NCBI GenBank assembly: GCA_023386235.1
Contig: JAEWKC010000021.1
Location: forward strand, 31,710-95,709
DNA length: 64,000 bases
DNA from: Bacteroidota bacterium
GTDB lineage: Bacteria > Bacteroidota > Bacteroidia > Chitinophagales > Chitinophagaceae
Reading direction: 5' to 3'
Shown one piece after another: positions 8,726 through 17,209 of the stretch (within the stretch, counting starts at the first letter, position 1; each line of letters opens with the position of its first letter). The notes beneath the pieces were generated by a model. That model searched no databases. It saw only the letters and a list, made by a program, of their open reading frames with translations, and was not told the origin of the DNA. Both the position numbers and the translations under genes were made by a program.

Positions 8726-8733
8726 CAAAAATA
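8726..8733 (-). promoter_or_regulatory. -7 promoter element of the GntR-type regulator gene
   Basis: Minus-strand TATTTTTG is a perfect match to the Bacteroidota -7 consensus TAnnTTTG. It predicts a transcription start close to 8719 and a leader of only about 16 nt. Confidence 0.6.
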
Positions 8734-8779
8734 ATGTTTTCAATCAGGCTTTTAAAAAAATCAAATTTGAAGGATACAT

Positions 8780-8813
8780 AAAAAGCCCTGAAACGTACTG
8801 TTTACAAGGCTTT
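8780..8813 (-). terminator. Rho-independent terminator after the tRNA gene
   Basis: On the minus strand the arms AAAGCC and GGCTTT, with an inner AAAC/GTTT pairing, form a hairpin followed by a run of five T. It begins 8 bp past the tRNA 3' end. Confidence 0.65.
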
Positions 8814-8820
8814 CAGTTTG

Positions 8821-8894
8821 TGGGCCCACCTGGACTTGAACCAGGGACCACCTGATTATGAGTCAGGTGCTCTAACCAGCTGAGCTATAGGCCC
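8821..8894 (-). tRNA. tRNA with CAU anticodon (tRNA-Ile2 or elongator tRNA-Met)
   Basis: A 74-nt cloverleaf on the minus strand. The acceptor arm is GGGCCTA paired with TGGGCCC (one G-T pair), discriminator A, D-arm AGCTCAGCTGGTTAGAGC, anticodon stem CCTGA/TCAGG with loop CTCATAA, hence anticodon CAT, and T-arm loop GTTCAAGTC. CCA is not encoded. The first pair is G-C, so it is not an initiator tRNA. CAU elongators can be Met, or Ile2 after lysidine modification by TilS; the sequence alone does not settle this, though the GGGCC acceptor stem resembles the Ile2 type. Confidence 0.95.
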
Positions 8895-8990
8895 GGAATC
8901 TTCAGAAAATTTATTCTTGCTAATTCGAGGACTGCAAAGTTAATAAAAAAAATCAAATTAAATAATCTATTTTCGAACAAAATTTGAAGA

Positions 8991-9602
8991 ATGAACCACA
9001 TAAAAAATATTATTTTCGACCTGGGAGGTGTATTTCTGGATGTTGACTATCATAAAACCAAATTGCAGTTTGAAGAGCTGGGTATTGAAGACTTTGATAA
9101 ATACTTTATGCAGCACCATTCCAATCCGCTGTTTGCCAATTTTGAAAAAGGATTAATATCTAACGAAGATTTTTTTGACGGCTTCAGAAAAGAAACCCAT
9201 ACCAGCTTTTCAGATGAGCAAATCACATTCGCATGGAATGCCATGCTCGGAGACTTTTTTCCTGATGCCGTTGATTGGCTTTTAACTATTAAGCACAAAT
9301 ATCGCGTATTCTTATTTTCTAATACAAATCAGGTTCATCACGATGCATTCATTCCTAAATTCTCTGAAAAGTATAACCTCTTTCTGGATGATCTTTTCAC
9401 TAAAGCCTATTACTCTCACAAACTGAATTTACGAAAACCCACCATCGAAAGCTTTCAAGCAATTATAAATGAACAGGGAATAATACCAAATGAAACGCTT
9501 TTCATAGACGATACGGAAATAAATATAATAGGAGCAAAACAAGCAGGCCTAGAAGCTGTTTTTCTTAAAAAACCAATGAAAGTAAATGAGTTAGGGCTAT
9601 AA
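8991..9602 (+). CDS. HAD-superfamily hydrolase (subfamily IA, variant 3)
   Basis: Cytosolic HAD-like phosphatase of 203 aa, the usual length for small YihX/FMN-phosphatase-like members. Motif I is IIFDLGGVFLDVD (about 8-20), where DLGG replaces the classical DxD, as in many of this subtype. Motif II is FLFSNTNQ (about 107-114), the motif III Lys lies in NLRKP (about 146-150), and motif IV is LFIDDTEIN (about 169-177). The alpha-helical cap is about residues 20-95. The substrate, probably a sugar or nucleotide phosphate, cannot be read. The gene overlaps the convergent small membrane protein by 6 bp at the 3' end. Confidence 0.85.
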   Translation: MNHIKNIIFDLGGVFLDVDYHKTKLQFEELGIEDFDKYFMQHHSNPLFANFEKGLISNEDFFDGFRKETHTSFSDEQITFAWNAMLGDFFPDAVDWLLTIKHKYRVFLFSNTNQVHHDAFIPKFSEKYNLFLDDLFTKAYYSHKLNLRKPTIESFQAIINEQGIIPNETLFIDDTEINIIGAKQAGLEAVFLKKPMKVNELGL

Positions 9603-9860
9603 AGGTTTGTCTTTGATTTCTTCAAACTCAATATACTCTCCCTTATCGGCATAAGAAGCTTCATCGGAAGATGTATCATTCACATGCACAGCAGTTTCGC
9701 CGGTTCTTCTCTGCCGGGCATATTCTGATTGCTGAGACTGCATTTCCTGCATTCTCCTCTTTATTTCAGATGTATTTCTTATTATAGGTATTACGAAACG
9801 AACTGTAAATACATACAGAAAATAAAACAATATAGCTAAAAGTATATATGTCATATACAC
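9597..9860 (-). CDS. Small single-TM protein, DUF4834-like
   Basis: Protein of 87 aa with one N-terminal membrane segment (about 3-25, YILLAILFYFLYVFTVRFVI) followed by a basic stretch (SEIKRRMQEMQ) and an acidic C-terminal tail (YIEFEEIKDKPL). This layout matches the DUF4834 family of Bacteroidota, whose function is unknown. The start may be M1 or M3. The reading frame is convergent with the HAD hydrolase and shares 6 bp with it. Charge asymmetry predicts the tail in the cytoplasm. No operon partner is visible. Confidence 0.65.
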   Translation of the reverse strand: MYMTYILLAILFYFLYVFTVRFVIPIIRNTSEIKRRMQEMQSQQSEYARQRRTGETAVHVNDTSSDEASYADKGEYIEFEEIKDKPL

Positions 9861-9971
9861 AAAGATAATTTCTATTTTTTTAAAAAATACTTAATAACAA
9901 AGATTAACAAAAGCGTGCATCAAAATTATTTATTTTCGTTAATAGTTTTTAATGCAACATCTTCCTCGTAA

Positions 9972-12008
9972 ATGACACATAAAATAGTAGTTTTTCTTTT
10001 TTTACTCTTTGCTTCTCTTACAATATTTGCGCAGCAAAAAGATTCTTCTGCCTTAGAAGAAGTAACAGTTATTGGCTACCTGAACCGCCAGCCACTAATG
10101 GATGTAACCGGCGCTGCGGCGGTAATTGATTCAGTTCAAATGCAGCGACTCACTTCACACACATTGTTATCTGCTATGAATGCGCAGCCCGGCGTAAGAA
10201 TGGAAGAGCGTACGCCCATGAGCTATCGCGTTTCTATAAGAGGGAGCTTATTGCGCTCGCCTTTTGGAGTAAGAAATGTAAAAATTTATTATAAGGATTT
10301 TCCTTTAACAGACGCGTCGGGCAATACCTATTTTAATGTGCTCAGTCGCGCAGCAATTGAAAATATGGAAGTTTTGAAAGGCCCCGACGGAAGCCTGTTT
10401 GGCGCCAATTCGGGAGGAGTAATCATAGTAAACCCAGCTATTAGCACTTATCCTGATAAGTTAAAAGCCGAAATCAGAACAGGTTCCTTCGGGTTATTAG
10501 AAGAAAATTTTTTATTCAGAAAAAATACCGGTAAGCACAACTTACGTATAGCACATAGTTTTGAAAAAGCAGACAACTATCGAAACAACAGTAAAATAAA
10601 GAAATTGTATTTCGATGTAAATGAAAAATTTAATTATTCACCAAAAGGTGAATTAAGTTTTTTGGGTATTTTTTCTCATCTTGATTATCAAACACCGGGA
10701 GGCCTTACCCTGCAACAATGGAAAGATAATTCCAGAGCATCTCGTCCAGCTACACCGGCAATGCCCGGCTCTGCCGAACAGAAAACCGGAACCAACAATA
10801 AGTTTTATTTTGGAGGTATAAGCAATACCTATCGCATCAGCAATAATGTAGCACACACGGCATCCGTTTATACGGGTTATGCAGATTATCGCAATCTATT
10901 TATCACCAATTATGAAACAAGAGACGAGTTTACTTTTGGCTGGAGAACGTATTTTTCATTCAACAATAAAAATAAGAATAACATTAACTGGGAATACAAT
11001 ATCGGTGCAGAAGGAGCACAAACCAACGCTAAGATTGCCAATTACGATAACAATAAAGGAGAAGCAGGCAACGTTCAATCCAAGGCTGATATCCATACCT
11101 TACAGCATTTTTATTTTAACCGATTAACTGTAGAACTTTTTGAAAAATTAAAATTGGAAGGCGGACTGAGCCTTAACCTTTACAAATATATTTTCAAGGA
11201 CGCCGATGCCTCAAACGCATTTAAAGCTCAATGGATGTCAAGGTTTACAGCTAATTACAAGATCAATCAAAACTTTAATTGGCGCGCAACCGTAAGTAAA
11301 GGTTATTCGGCACCAACAACAGCAGAAATAAGACCTTCAGACAATAAAATATACACTACACTACAGCCAGAGATAGGTTGGAATTATGAAACGGGGTTCA
11401 GGCTCAATATCATTGACAGAAAATTGTTTTTTGATGCTTCTGTGTTTCATTTTAATCTGCTTGACGCCATTGTAAGACAAACCAATGATGCAGGAACAGA
11501 GTATTTTGTAAATGCAGGTAAAACCAAGCAGACGGGAATAGAGTTTCTAACAGAGTATAAAATTATTTCACCAGAGAATGAATTATTTATTCGCAAATTG
11601 AATATTAGAACCAGTCTCACAAAAAACTTTTTCTATTTTGACACATACACTTATGACGGCAATGACTTTTCCGGCAATAAGATAACCGGCGTTCCGGATA
11701 TTATGTGGGCAAACAATTTGTATATAGAGTTTCCTCTTAAGTTTTCAACATCTGCTTTTCATAATTATACTTCTGCTCTTCCTCTGAACGATGCAAATAC
11801 AGTTTACACAGACCCTTACAACCTTGTGCAGGTAAAGCTTTCAAAAGAATTTGAACTAAACAGATTTACGCTTATGCTAAATGCAGGCGTAGATAATTTA
11901 CTCAATGCCCGCTACAGTTTAGGAAACGATCTAAACGCTTTTGGAGCACGATATTACAACCCTGCTGCCGAAAGAAATTATTGGATGGGAGTGGCAGTTA
12001 AATTATAA
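9972..12008 (+). CDS. TonB-dependent outer-membrane receptor (siderophore/metal type)
   Basis: Receptor of 678 aa with signal peptide (about 1-20, ending FAQQ). The TonB box region ALEEVTVIGY (about 27-36) leads directly into the plug (about 40-165; VSIRGSLLRSPFGVRNVKIYYKDFPL, then ENMEVLKGPDGSLFGANSGGVIIV by position), and a 22-strand barrel ends in aromatic-terminated WMGVAVKL. There is no carboxypeptidase-like N-terminal domain, unlike the SusC proteins in this window. The closing GVDNLLNARYSLG resembles iron-siderophore receptors. It is transcribed alone and ends in a strong terminator. The substrate is not determinable; iron chelates or cobalamin are the usual cargos. Confidence 0.88.
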   Translation: MTHKIVVFLFLLFASLTIFAQQKDSSALEEVTVIGYLNRQPLMDVTGAAAVIDSVQMQRLTSHTLLSAMNAQPGVRMEERTPMSYRVSIRGSLLRSPFGVRNVKIYYKDFPLTDASGNTYFNVLSRAAIENMEVLKGPDGSLFGANSGGVIIVNPAISTYPDKLKAEIRTGSFGLLEENFLFRKNTGKHNLRIAHSFEKADNYRNNSKIKKLYFDVNEKFNYSPKGELSFLGIFSHLDYQTPGGLTLQQWKDNSRASRPATPAMPGSAEQKTGTNNKFYFGGISNTYRISNNVAHTASVYTGYADYRNLFITNYETRDEFTFGWRTYFSFNNKNKNNINWEYNIGAEGAQTNAKIANYDNNKGEAGNVQSKADIHTLQHFYFNRLTVELFEKLKLEGGLSLNLYKYIFKDADASNAFKAQWMSRFTANYKINQNFNWRATVSKGYSAPTTAEIRPSDNKIYTTLQPEIGWNYETGFRLNIIDRKLFFDASVFHFNLLDAIVRQTNDAGTEYFVNAGKTKQTGIEFLTEYKIISPENELFIRKLNIRTSLTKNFFYFDTYTYDGNDFSGNKITGVPDIMWANNLYIEFPLKFSTSAFHNYTSALPLNDANTVYTDPYNLVQVKLSKEFELNRFTLMLNAGVDNLLNARYSLGNDLNAFGARYYNPAAERNYWMGVAVKL

Positions 12009-12039
12009 AAGCCGCTTTTGATATTTTCAAAGCGGCTTT
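12008..12039. terminator. Bidirectional terminator between TonB receptor and GH16 gene
   Basis: Perfect 11-bp inverted repeat, AAAGCCGCTTT at 12008-12018 and AAAGCGGCTTT at 12029-12039, with a 10-nt loop. A-rich and T-rich flanks on both sides allow use by both convergent transcripts. The left arm overlaps the TAA stop of the receptor gene. Confidence 0.85.
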
Positions 12040-12057
12040 TATTTGTTGTAAAAATAT

Positions 12058-13101
12058 TTATTGATATACCCTCACATAATCTACTTCTAAGGTTGCTTTT
12101 TCAAATGCCGGATCTAAAGTTCCTCCAAAATTTCCGCCCAAAGCCATATTTAAAATGATAAAAAATTTATTGTTGAAAGGTAAAGACTGTTTATTAACAA
12201 GAGAGTGTATCAGTTTCCCATCAACAGATATTTTTAATATCTCTGCACTCCACTCCAATGTGAAAAGATGGAATTGAGAGGTAGGATTTTCAATTTTTAA
12301 TTTGTTACCATCAGCATTCCCTCCATGCTTTTCAGGGTAATGAAAAGTTGCATACATATTTTCAGGGTCACGAGTCAAATATTCCATGATATCTATTTCT
12401 CCGCATGCCGGCCAGCCTACAGTTGTAATGTTACTGCCAAGCATCCAGGTAGCAGGCCAAATACCATTTACTCCCGAAGGAACTTTCGCTCTTATTTCTA
12501 CTTTGCCATAAGTAAAATCAAATTTCCCTTGTGTTTTAATTCTTGCTGAAGTATAGTTGCTGCCGCTGTAAGCCTCTTTTTTGCCTACAATCTTCAATGT
12601 ACCGTCAGAAACAAACGCATTCTCAAGTCTGTTAGTGTAATATTGCAATTCATTGTTTCCCCAGCCCCATTCACCATTACCAATATCATACACCCACTTT
12701 CCGGGATCGGGCACTCCATTACCATTAAACTCATCGGACCAAACTAATGCTAAATTGCGCGTGACAGCTATTTCTATTGATTTAGAGATAGCATTACCGC
12801 TTGTATTTTTAGCTTTTACAGTAACCGTATAGTTGCCGGAAGAGGGATACACATACGTAACCTTTCCTGTTGAAGAGTTTTCGTGTTTTCCATTTCCAAA
12901 ATCAAATTCGTAAGAGCTGGCATTATCAGCAGTTGCTATAAAATCTACGCTGCCATTATTGGTTGAGTTTACTGTTGCTGTCAATATTAGATTTGAAGGC
13001 TTCCCATCATTTTTTGGAACACTTTTAGAACTGCATCCATATGCTATGAGACCACAAATCATTATAAAAGAAAAGGAAAGGGATAGAGATTTTATATTCA
13101 T
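12058..13101 (-). CDS. GH16 endo-beta-glucanase (laminarinase type) lipoprotein with PKD domain
   Basis: Protein of 347 aa, predicted lipoprotein (LIAYGC, Cys23), with a PKD domain (about 35-115) and a GH16 jelly-roll catalytic domain (about 118-347). The active-site signature GEIDIME gives nucleophile E235, helper D237 and acid/base E240. WSDEFNG and GIWPATWML are also GH16 landmarks. Such enzymes cut beta-1,3 or mixed beta-1,3/1,4-glucans such as laminarin. It is the last gene of the SusC-SusD-glycan-binding operon and probably makes the first cut on the cell surface. A stable hairpin lies in the 70-bp gap before it, so its expression may be tuned apart from the upstream genes. Beta-agarase or carrageenase activity is less likely but not excluded by sequence alone. 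Confidence 0.92.
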   Translation of the reverse strand: MNIKSLSLSFSFIMICGLIAYGCSSKSVPKNDGKPSNLILTATVNSTNNGSVDFIATADNASSYEFDFGNGKHENSSTGKVTYVYPSSGNYTVTVKAKNTSGNAISKSIEIAVTRNLALVWSDEFNGNGVPDPGKWVYDIGNGEWGWGNNELQYYTNRLENAFVSDGTLKIVGKKEAYSGSNYTSARIKTQGKFDFTYGKVEIRAKVPSGVNGIWPATWMLGSNITTVGWPACGEIDIMEYLTRDPENMYATFHYPEKHGGNADGNKLKIENPTSQFHLFTLEWSAEILKISVDGKLIHSLVNKQSLPFNNKFFIILNMALGGNFGGTLDPAFEKATLEVDYVRVYQ

Positions 13102-13127
13102 TTTTTAATATTTTATTGATTAATATT

Positions 13128-13162
13128 TAGCATGATAGAAATTGTGTATTTCCATCATGCTA
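13128..13162 (-). other. Intra-operon RNA hairpin upstream of the GH16 gene
   Basis: Inverted repeat with arms TAGCATGAT (13128-13136) and ATCATGCTA (13154-13162), inner arms GAAAT and ATTTC and a 5-nt loop. On the plus strand an A faces a C between the outer and inner arms; on the transcribed minus strand this is a G-U pair, so the mRNA forms an unbroken 15-bp stem. No U-tract follows, so it is more likely an mRNA-stabilising or processing element than a full terminator. Confidence 0.6.
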
Positions 13163-13171
13163 TAAAAATAT

Positions 13172-14053
13172 TTATTCTTTTGCTTTAATTTTTACAAACC
13201 AGGCGTTTCCATCTTGACCTACAGTCTTTAAAGACATATTAGATGCCGATCTGCTCAAAACCTGAAATTTATGACCTCCTACGTATATCCCCATATGTCC
13301 TTTACGAGAAAAAACAATATACTCTACAGTTCCGCCATCACCATCATAGCTAAATGATTCTGTATAATTCGCTGCTGTATTTCCTTCCAACGTAAAGTCT
13401 CCTGAGCCTGAAAGCGCAGGATCAAAAATTGTCATGTATTCTTTTTTACCGTATATAGAATTATGCGTAGTGTGCGTAAATGTTTTGGTAGATGTAAAAG
13501 TGTATTCATCATCATAAATACCTAAGCCTGCTTTATCTTTCGGAGGTGCAGCCCACCAAATTGGTTCAGAACCATCAGCCGGACCTACGCCAAAATGTGC
13601 TGCTGCCATTGAATCTATCACCCATGTTTTAGAGCTATTTCCTGTAAGCTGAGTAACCAGTTCTGCATTAGCAACAAAATCTCTTCTCACCGTTATTTTC
13701 TGAGAAGAAGAACTGGAAATACCTCCTCTTCCAAAAGTTGTAACCGTTACAATAAAGTCTTGTATGCCGGTATGCTTATATCCATATTTTGAAGAATTAG
13801 CCGATTTGGTAGAGTCTGGCAAACCATCGCCATAATCAAATCTGTAATTAATTGCATTTTCCGAATTAGCGGTTATAATGATATTTCCGCTGCCATCGCC
13901 ATAAGGCATTTGAGTAGATTGCCCTACAATTTGTATGTTCAACTCTGGCTTACCAGGCGCAGCAAGTTCACCAAATGTAGCATCATCTTTTTTGCATCCT
14001 ATCATCAATACTGATAAGAGAAGCAGTTGCGAAATTGTTTTTATATATTTCAT
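13172..14053 (-). CDS. PKD-domain lipoprotein, probable surface glycan-binding protein
   Basis: Protein of 293 aa from the ATG at 14053. That start gives a lipoprotein signal ending LMIGC (Cys20) and sits 19 bp after the preceding stop; a longer frame from 14092 would overlap the previous gene. A PKD-like fold (about 30-120, RFDYGDG...YKHTGIQDFIVTV) is followed by a C-terminal domain of about 160 residues beginning near TGNSSKTWVIDS and rich in aromatic residues (EPIWWAAPP, YGKKEYMTIF). I do not recognise a catalytic motif. Similar lipoproteins accompany SusCD pairs in laminarin loci, so binding of beta-glucan at the surface is the likely role (inference). Confidence 0.72.
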   Translation of the reverse strand: MKYIKTISQLLLLSVLMIGCKKDDATFGELAAPGKPELNIQIVGQSTQMPYGDGSGNIIITANSENAINYRFDYGDGLPDSTKSANSSKYGYKHTGIQDFIVTVTTFGRGGISSSSSQKITVRRDFVANAELVTQLTGNSSKTWVIDSMAAAHFGVGPADGSEPIWWAAPPKDKAGLGIYDDEYTFTSTKTFTHTTHNSIYGKKEYMTIFDPALSGSGDFTLEGNTAANYTESFSYDGDGGTVEYIVFSRKGHMGIYVGGHKFQVLSRSASNMSLKTVGQDGNAWFVKIKAKE

Positions 14054-14072
14054 TATTATCTTTTTTAAATTT

Positions 14073-15647
14073 TTAATTAAGTACAAGGTCATCTACATAA
14101 AAAGTATAATTAGCTGTTCCGTCGCCGGCAGTACCATTATCCATAATTAATACAATTTTCTGATAAGAATTAGCGGTATTAATGCCTGAATAATCAAAGA
14201 TCAACTCTTCCCACTCATTCGCTTTGGTGCTGGCAACTTCTTTCTCATAATTTATACCTCCATTGGTAAGGTTTTCAACCTTTAATAAGAATTTTGCTCC
14301 CACACGCGGAGAATAAACTTTCATTTTAAAAGTTTTATTTGCTGAAAAATCGATTGGATCCGGCAAAGAAATAACAGAGCCTCCCCAAGTTTGACCAGAA
14401 TGTTTGATCATTTGCAAAACCTTATTAGATGTATTGATACCGGCCTTTTTGGGATTATCTATAACAGTTAAATCTCCTCCATCAAAGTTAGTAATATTGT
14501 AACTGAGCGTAGTAGATTCAAAAGTAAGCGGCAACTTCACTACAGGTACTTCATCATTTAATGTGCTGGATTGTTTTATATCATCAAAATAGAAAGTGAA
14601 ATTTGAGCTACCATCGCCTTGTGTACCAAGTTCAAAAATCAAAACTATATGCTCATAGGTATTGTTGGTATTGATGCCGGCAAAATCAAATCCAAGCTCT
14701 TCCCATTCATTTGATTTAGTTGTTATTGCATTTGCTTCAAAGTTTTTACTTGCATCAAGCGCATTTTCTACCTTAAGCAATACCTTAGCTCCTGCTCTTG
14801 GAGAAAAGACCTTCATTCTAAAATATTTCATAGTTGAAAAGTCTATTGCACTACCTAAACCCAGTGAGCTTCCTCCCCAAGGTTGTCCCGGATGCTTAAT
14901 CATTTTTCCTACTTTGTTGCTTACGTTGATGCCTGTTTTAGAAGGATTATCTGCTACAGTTGCTTCACCTCCATCAAAATTAGAAAAGCCATAGGTAATT
15001 GTAGAGGATTCGAATGTTATAGGAAGAACCAAAGGATCTACAACAGAAATAGTTGTAGTATATTCTGATGTAGCTGCACCACCGCTTAAGGCAATAACTT
15101 TTACAGTATAAGTGCCGGTTTTGGTGTATTCATGTGTTACGGTTTGTCCTTCCAGGAAAGATACGGGAGTTTCATTTTGATTTTCTCCAAAATAGACTTT
15201 AAATAAAGTTTCATATAGTGCAGATGCAGTAACATTTACTTGCATAGCATTGGTAGGACTAATAGCTACAGTTGCTTCAAAGTTCTCTGGCTTTCGGAAT
15301 GATACGGTAAGGTCTTGAGTAGATTCTGTGGTTTTACCGTCTAAATTATGCGCAACTACTTTTACCTTATAATTTCCTTCGGGATAATTATGTTGTACAG
15401 ATTTTCCTACCTGTACTTTCTGAGAAGCTTTAGTTGTATCTCCAAAGTATATTTCATAAAAAGAAACCCCCTCTCCAGACGGATAAATAGTCACCAAGCC
15501 AGAGTTATCCTGTGTAATATCAAACAAGGATGAAACGTTTTGCGGCGCACTACCCGAGGTTACAAAGGAGAGGTCGCCATTATCAAATTTGGTGCAGCTC
15601 CAAAAGAGGAAGGCTGCACTAATAATAAATAAAATAGTATTTTTCAT
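14073..15647 (-). CDS. Surface glycan-binding lipoprotein with PKD modules and a tandem 150-residue repeat
   Basis: Protein of 524 aa, lipoprotein signal ending FWSC (Cys18). Two PKD-like modules (about 35-117 and 120-203) precede two copies of a beta-sandwich module, residues 209-358 and 372-523. The copies are roughly half identical and share the landmarks FDGG, VxDNPxKxGIN, SNKV, MIKHxGQxWGGS, KVxSPRxGAKxLLKVEN, NEWEEL and TFYxDD. This module resembles family-11/29-type carbohydrate-binding folds seen in Bacteroidota surface proteins; the family name is a guess. The position after SusD matches SusE/SusF-like proteins that capture the polysaccharide. No catalytic residues are evident. Spacing to SusD is 26 bp. 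Confidence 0.78.
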   Translation of the reverse strand: MKNTILFIISAAFLFWSCTKFDNGDLSFVTSGSAPQNVSSLFDITQDNSGLVTIYPSGEGVSFYEIYFGDTTKASQKVQVGKSVQHNYPEGNYKVKVVAHNLDGKTTESTQDLTVSFRKPENFEATVAISPTNAMQVNVTASALYETLFKVYFGENQNETPVSFLEGQTVTHEYTKTGTYTVKVIALSGGAATSEYTTTISVVDPLVLPITFESSTITYGFSNFDGGEATVADNPSKTGINVSNKVGKMIKHPGQPWGGSSLGLGSAIDFSTMKYFRMKVFSPRAGAKVLLKVENALDASKNFEANAITTKSNEWEELGFDFAGINTNNTYEHIVLIFELGTQGDGSSNFTFYFDDIKQSSTLNDEVPVVKLPLTFESTTLSYNITNFDGGDLTVIDNPKKAGINTSNKVLQMIKHSGQTWGGSVISLPDPIDFSANKTFKMKVYSPRVGAKFLLKVENLTNGGINYEKEVASTKANEWEELIFDYSGINTANSYQKIVLIMDNGTAGDGTANYTFYVDDLVLN

Positions 15648-15673
15648 TTGTATGCTCTTTATAAATCAATAAA

Positions 15674-17188
15674 TTAATATCCGGAATTTTGTGTAAGGTT
15701 TGATACTCTCACTTCTTCTTCCGGTATGGGAAATAGTTCGTGTTTACCGCTTACAAATCCCATACTCCCTAATACACTCGCAGCTTTTCCTGTTCTCACC
15801 AAATCAAAGAATCTTTCACCATCCATTGCAAGTTCTAATCTTCTTTCGTTTATAATAGCGTCAAACAATGCAGAACCTGTAGCTGTTATGTTATGTGTGT
15901 TGTCTCCAAAGGCTCTTTGTCTTACCTGATTTAGATAGCTTTGTGCTTTAGTATCATTTGGAGCAGTAGATTTATTAAAAGCTTCTGCAGCCATTAACAA
16001 AACATCAGCATACCTTATTGTTCTGTAATTGTTTAAATAGTTCAATTCTATCTGTCCGGAAGTTTGACCTTTTCTTGGCTGATATTTCATATTATATAAG
16101 CCGGTATTTTTATAAGGAGCTTCCTGATATGTAATATTATATTCAGGATGAGCTGCTTTATATGCCTGAATATCTAATATAGTTGCAGCTTTTCTTTGAT
16201 CTCCTGTAGTATAAGCATCGGCAAGGTTTTTTGTAGGCAAGTTTGTACTCCATCCTGCCGCAAAAGGCATTGCATCTGTGCCACTAATTCCTCTTACTCC
16301 TGTTTGCTGTACTGCATAATTTCCCTGCCCTCTTGTAATGCCACCCCAATTGTAATAAGGAGAGGCATTTGAATATTGAATTTCAAAAACAGATTCTGAA
16401 CCGTTTTCTCCGGAAACTAAATATATTGAAGCAAAATCATTTACCAGGCTAAATGCTCCTGAAGTAATGATACTCTCTAATAATGGTGCGGCTTCGTCAT
16501 ATTTCTTTTCATATAAATATACTTTACCCAATAAAGCCTGAGCAGCATATTTAGTAATTCTTCCTTTTTGTACCTGCACAGCAGGCAACGCATTTATAGC
16601 ATTTTTAAGATCTGTTTCTATTTGTGCATACACATCAGCAACAGCACTTTGAGGTATATTTCTGGAATCTGAAAGCGATAATCTTTTATCAACAAATAAA
16701 GGAACTTCGCCAAATAGCTTTACTAATGTGAAATAGTAATACGCTCTTAAAAAGTAAACTTCACCATACATAGCATCTTTACCTGCAAAATCTATTTTAT
16801 TTCCTGCCGGATTAGCTTCTTTGTATTGAAAAAGATAGTTGGCTCTGTTTATTCCCTCATAGCTGGCCTGCCATAGTTCCTTAAGCGTAGAATTTACAGG
16901 AGTCAATGTAAAATCATCAATCTGTTGCAGAGATAATATGTCAGATGCGCTTTCTCCGCCGGCAACAGAATTATCTGATGCCAAATCTCCAATCACAACT
17001 AATTGATTTAACCATTGAATAGGTGTATAAACACTAACGGCCATTGTACGATAATCACTTTCTGAGGCTAAATAATCTTGCGAAGTAACTTTAAAATCAT
17101 CATGAGGATTATAGTCTACCCACTTGGTACAAGAGGGTACCAGAAAGGCTGTGATTATGATAAAACTGAATGTTATATATTTTTTCAT
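15674..17188 (-). CDS. SusD/RagB family nutrient-binding lipoprotein
   Basis: Protein of 504 aa with lipoprotein signal ending LVPSC (Cys20). It shows the SusD layout: a TPR-rich N-terminal part (about 40-230, with YFLRAYYYFTLVKLFGEVPLF and the KYAAQALLGKVYL helix, cited by landmark) and the C-terminal RYADVLLMAAEAFNK and NERRLELAMDGERFFDLVR motifs, ending ELFPIPEEEV. SusD caps the SusC barrel at the cell surface and delivers oligosaccharide. It lies 21 bp after the SusC stop, clearly one operon. The pairing with a GH16 enzyme points to beta-glucan as cargo. Confidence 0.95.
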   Translation of the reverse strand: MKKYITFSFIIITAFLVPSCTKWVDYNPHDDFKVTSQDYLASESDYRTMAVSVYTPIQWLNQLVVIGDLASDNSVAGGESASDILSLQQIDDFTLTPVNSTLKELWQASYEGINRANYLFQYKEANPAGNKIDFAGKDAMYGEVYFLRAYYYFTLVKLFGEVPLFVDKRLSLSDSRNIPQSAVADVYAQIETDLKNAINALPAVQVQKGRITKYAAQALLGKVYLYEKKYDEAAPLLESIITSGAFSLVNDFASIYLVSGENGSESVFEIQYSNASPYYNWGGITRGQGNYAVQQTGVRGISGTDAMPFAAGWSTNLPTKNLADAYTTGDQRKAATILDIQAYKAAHPEYNITYQEAPYKNTGLYNMKYQPRKGQTSGQIELNYLNNYRTIRYADVLLMAAEAFNKSTAPNDTKAQSYLNQVRQRAFGDNTHNITATGSALFDAIINERRLELAMDGERFFDLVRTGKAASVLGSMGFVSGKHELFPIPEEEVRVSNLTQNSGY

Positions 17189-17209
17189 TTTATTTGAATT
17201 TTTGAGGAA

